NCBI GenBank assembly: GCA_005406025.1
Contig: BGZK01000088.1
Span: 310,001 to 374,000 of the forward strand
Reading direction: 5' to 3'
Length of the DNA stretch: 64,000 nucleotides
Origin: Eumeta japonica
Lineage: Eukaryota; Arthropoda; Insecta; Lepidoptera; Psychidae
Position numbers and translations under genes: made by a program. How positions within the stretch are numbered: the first letter of the stretch is position 1; each line of letters starts with the position of its first letter. The notes under the pieces were generated by a model. It saw only the letters and a list, made by a program, of their open reading frames with translations. It ran no database searches and had not been told where the DNA came from. This document shows positions 61,711-64,000 of the stretch, one piece after another.

Positions 61711-61747
61711 ATAGTAATATATCATATAATATATGATATATTACTAT
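61711..61747. repeat. AT-rich perfect inverted repeat, 17-bp arms
   Basis: ATAGTAATATATCATAT and ATATGATATATTACTAT around a 3-base centre. Confidence 0.8.
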
Positions 61748-62169
61748 AATATCAGAAATGAAATGCAGATGCATACCTTGTTTGTATTGCGTAATGAATT
61801 AAAATTTTGAATTGATGCATCATCCATATGAAGATGGACACCACATCTATGCATGCGTCTTGTTTTCAAATTAAGTTACTTTTGTTACATTGATATTTTT
61901 ATTTATTTTCAAGTTGTCCTTAAAAGATTTTATGTAAAATTTGCAAACAGCAAAATATAAGATCCAGGAAAAAAATTTGGTAATAGATGATGTCGATTGC
62001 CGAAAAGAGCACACATCTTATACATTTTACTTACGTTTTTCAATGTCCTTAGTTGAGTACTAATTATGATAAATTTCCATACCTCCTCTTATTTTAAGAG
62101 AGTTTCTTTCAAAAACTCCTAAATAATTTTAGCTACTATATTTCTATGTGCATTTTAGCATTATGTATC

Positions 62170-62335
62170 ATAGTAGCTTTTCGACCGCGGCTCTGTACAC
62201 GTGGCAATAGAATGAATCCTTGCACCTTTTATATCGACCGACCACACAGCCAACCATGATCCTAATCCCGGTCCCGCCCTCGATTTCGATCGCCCCGGTC
62301 TCGATCTTGGTACTAATTGCGATTAAACAGTGTCG
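62170..62335. repeat. Retroposon end remnant plus CGATCCTAATCCCGG array
   Basis: AGTAGCTTTTCGACCGCGGC then TCTGTACACGTGGCAATAGA. TATATCGACCGACCACACAG and GATCCTAATCCCGGTCCCGC follow, the same order as at 47464 and 56337. Confidence 0.55.
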
Positions 62336-62527
62336 GTAAGGTAATCAAAACAGTTTGATTTGATTGAGAATGAATAATTAAACTCAACTATATTAAGAAT
62401 ACAAATAAGTTTCCTCCGTTTTGAGAGAGATGGCATGGCACGAGGCTTACGTTAGAATTCTCAGATGATAACCGGCTTGAAAATTAAGTTGTTCATTCAA
62501 AAACAACATAATTTATCTTATTATTAA

Positions 62528-62652
62528 CTTCATATTAGCGTCTTATATTTTTTTTATCCAAATTTCTAAATTTGAGCCAAAGAGGCGTCTTCATATTAAC
62601 GTCATATATTTTTTTTATCCAAACATTTCTAAATTTCAGCCAAATAGGCGTC
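62528..62652. repeat. 62-bp tandem duplication in the mariner 5' region
   Basis: CTTCATATTAGCGTCTTATA and TCCAAATTTCTAAATTTGAG are repeated as CTTCATATTAACGTCATATA and CATTTCTAAATTTCAGCCAA, ending AAATAGGCGTC. Confidence 0.8.
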
Positions 62653-62703
62653 ATTTGCAGAAACTTTTAATTTACTTTTTAAATTAAAAAAAAAAATCTC
62701 CAG

Positions 62704-63649
62704 CTGAGATACATCGATTGCTCGTAGAAGCATATAATGAGGCTGCCTTGAGTAAGAGAAAATGTCATGACTGCTGTAAAAAGTTCAAGAACGGTGATTT
62801 TGACGTAGAAGACAAAGATCTCAGTGGAAGGTCAAAAATTTATGAGGATACAGAATTGGAGGAATTATTGTAGGAAGATTCGTCTCAAACACAAAAGGAA
62901 CTTGCATTTACTTTAGAAGTCACTCGGCAAGCAGTCTCACATCGTTTAAAATCGTTAGGAATTATTCATAAACAAGGTAATTGGGTACCATACGAATTAA
63001 AGCCGAGAGATGTTGAAACCGATTATGCATAAGTGAAATGCCGCTAACTAGGCACAAAAAAAAAGGTTTTTATATCGAATCGTCACTGGTAATGAAAAGT
63101 GGATACATTATGATAATCCAAAAAGAAGAAAATCGTGGGGACTACCTGGCCACGCGTCAACATCGACAGCAAAACCGAATATTCATTAAAAAAAAACTTC
63201 TGCTGTGTATTTGGTGGTATCAGCTGGATGTCGTTTATTACGAGTTGCTTAATCCAAGCGGAACAAACACCGGAACTCTTTGCCGAACACAATTGATGAG
63301 ATTGAGCCGAGCTTTGAAGGTAAAAGGCCCTTAATGCTACTCCAGACTCGACAAGATTATTCTTCTACATGATAATGCTCGTCCGCATGTAGCGGTTCCG
63401 GTGAAAAACTATTTGAAAACACTTCATTGGGAAGTACTACCCCACCCGCCGTATTCGTCAGACATTGCGCCGTCTGGCTATCATCTGTTCCGGTCAATGG
63501 CACATGCTCTGTCAGAATAGCGGTTTACATCATATGAAGATACCAAAAATTGGGCTGTTTCGTGGATAGCCTCAAAAGATAAGGAGTTCTTGAAACTTGG
63601 AGTCCGTACGCTGCCTGAAAGATGGAAAAAAGTAGTTGTTAGTGATTAA
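62704..63649 (+). pseudogene. Mariner transposase pseudogene, D,D34D type
   Basis: The frames read AEIHRLLVEAYNEAALSKRK, then WVPYELKPRDVE, LLLCIWWYQLDVVYYELLNP, LLHDNARPHV and HWEVLPHPPYSSDIAPSGYH, ending at TAA 63647. This is the mariner order of helix-turn-helix DNA-binding part, WVPHEL-type linker and catalytic core. The catalytic positions are first D changed to N (TGNEKW, codon 63091), second D intact (HDN, 63371) and third D changed to G (SGYH, 63476), with 34 residues between the last two. In-frame stops follow ELEELL and TDYA, and frameshifts separate the core pieces. The start of the protein is not recognisable. Confidence 0.9.
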
Positions 63650-63726
63650 AATTAAATTACCGTTCTTCTAGAATAAATATTATTTTATTGAAAAAAAAAA
63701 GAGGAAACTTATTTGTATTCCTAATA

Positions 63727-64000
63727 CATAATAACATTTCATACCTATAATAATCAAAATGAATTCGTTTATTGTTTTTCATTTTAATAATTTTATGGAG
63801 AGACGGGATGGGAAATTCCGCATACGAAATATATTACGTACAGAAACTTCCGCGCGCCCATCCGGTTCGCACTTAACCTATGTTATTTTTTCGATTTTAG
63901 GTAGACGCAATCAGTAGATAGTACGTCAATCGCGAAAATCTATCTAATAGATTATCACCAACCATGGACGGACGCAAACAAAGTTTTCCAGTCTGAGTAC
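63727..64000. other. Right edge, nothing recognised
   Basis: No exon, repeat or signal was identified. A GC-richer patch at 63845-63880 (CTTCCGCGCGCCCATCCGG) has no frame. Confidence 0.5.

Larger units (their letters stand above)
59585..62390. other. Presumed intron upstream of the acidic-linker exon
   Basis: AT-rich, with a (TA)n run at 60597-60618 and a retroposon remnant near 61440-61480. A minus-strand GTAAGT at 62034-62029 has a stop eight codons upstream in the required frame, so no exon is called. The 118-codon frame at 61089 has no coding character. Confidence 0.45.
62391..63726 (+). mobile_element. Complete but inactive mariner-family DNA transposon (1332 bp)
   Basis: The terminal inverted repeats are 62393-62416 (TTAAGAATACAAATAAGTTT CCTC) and 63701-63724, identical except for one base. 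Each is flanked by the TA target duplication expected for the Tc1/mariner superfamily (62391-62392 and 63725-63726). The length is standard for mariner. The interior has a 5' region with a 62-bp tandem duplication and a single decayed transposase frame on the plus strand. Confidence 0.9.

Noticed and set aside
62029..62090. Minus-strand GTAAGT upstream of the acidic-linker exon, possible Osiris amino-terminal exon
   Set aside because: The frame required by phase meets a TAG eight codons upstream, with no start codon between.
1..64000. CRISPR array, operon or prokaryotic defence system
   Set aside because: No regularly spaced identical repeats with unique spacers, no gene clusters with short spacing; sequence is clearly of animal nuclear type.

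Overview
This 64 kb window is AT-rich eukaryotic DNA, most likely from a moth or butterfly. The evidence is long introns bounded by GT-AG sites, two exons of the insect-only Osiris (DUF1676) family, a degraded mariner, BEL/Pao and non-LTR retrotransposon remnants, and many short interspersed repeats of lepidopteran type. No bacterial, organellar, tRNA, rRNA or CRISPR features were seen. Almost all open frames of 60-120 codons are chance frames in AT-rich DNA; real coding sequence is only about 3% of the window.

The main gene is an Osiris-type gene on the minus strand. Three exons fit together in phase: an acidic-linker exon (59489-59584), a DUF1676 exon (34191-34383) and a terminal exon (21710-22967). 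The introns between them are about 25.1 and 11.2 kb. The amino-terminal exons (signal peptide, cysteine pair) were not found and probably lie beyond base 64000. The terminal exon looks composite. It can be read through to a lysine-rich tail, or spliced from an internal GTAAGT donor (22713) to a further exon at 21012-21195. That further exon is open in two coding-like frames, depending on which upstream donor is used. A minus-strand RNA hairpin whose only non-Watson-Crick pairs are G-U lies just beyond that exon, in its presumed 3' UTR.

A second Osiris gene ends on the plus strand at 4312-4538, with a poly(A) signal at 4613. The two Osiris genes face each other tail to tail. At the left edge a minus-strand terminal exon (3-148) belongs to another, unidentified gene, perhaps with a BESS-like motif. 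Two weaker plus-strand exon candidates are at 12537-12598 and 13909-13965.

Layout: 1-5600 has the left-edge exon, perfect palindromes, two families of DNA-type repeats and the plus-strand Osiris end. 5600-21000 is mostly unannotated, with foldback hairpins, a GC-rich island at 13.5 kb and a BEL/Pao integrase fragment at 18.2-18.7 kb. 21000-59600 is the minus-strand Osiris gene, its introns filled with LINE fragments, simple repeats, GC-rich islands and foldback repeats. 59600-64000 is upstream or intronic sequence and holds a complete but dead mariner (62391-63726).

Osiris proteins are known as secretory or endosomal factors in cuticle and tracheal maturation; that role is inherited from the family and is not visible here. 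Exon calls rest on reading splice sites and phase by eye, without transcript or homology data.
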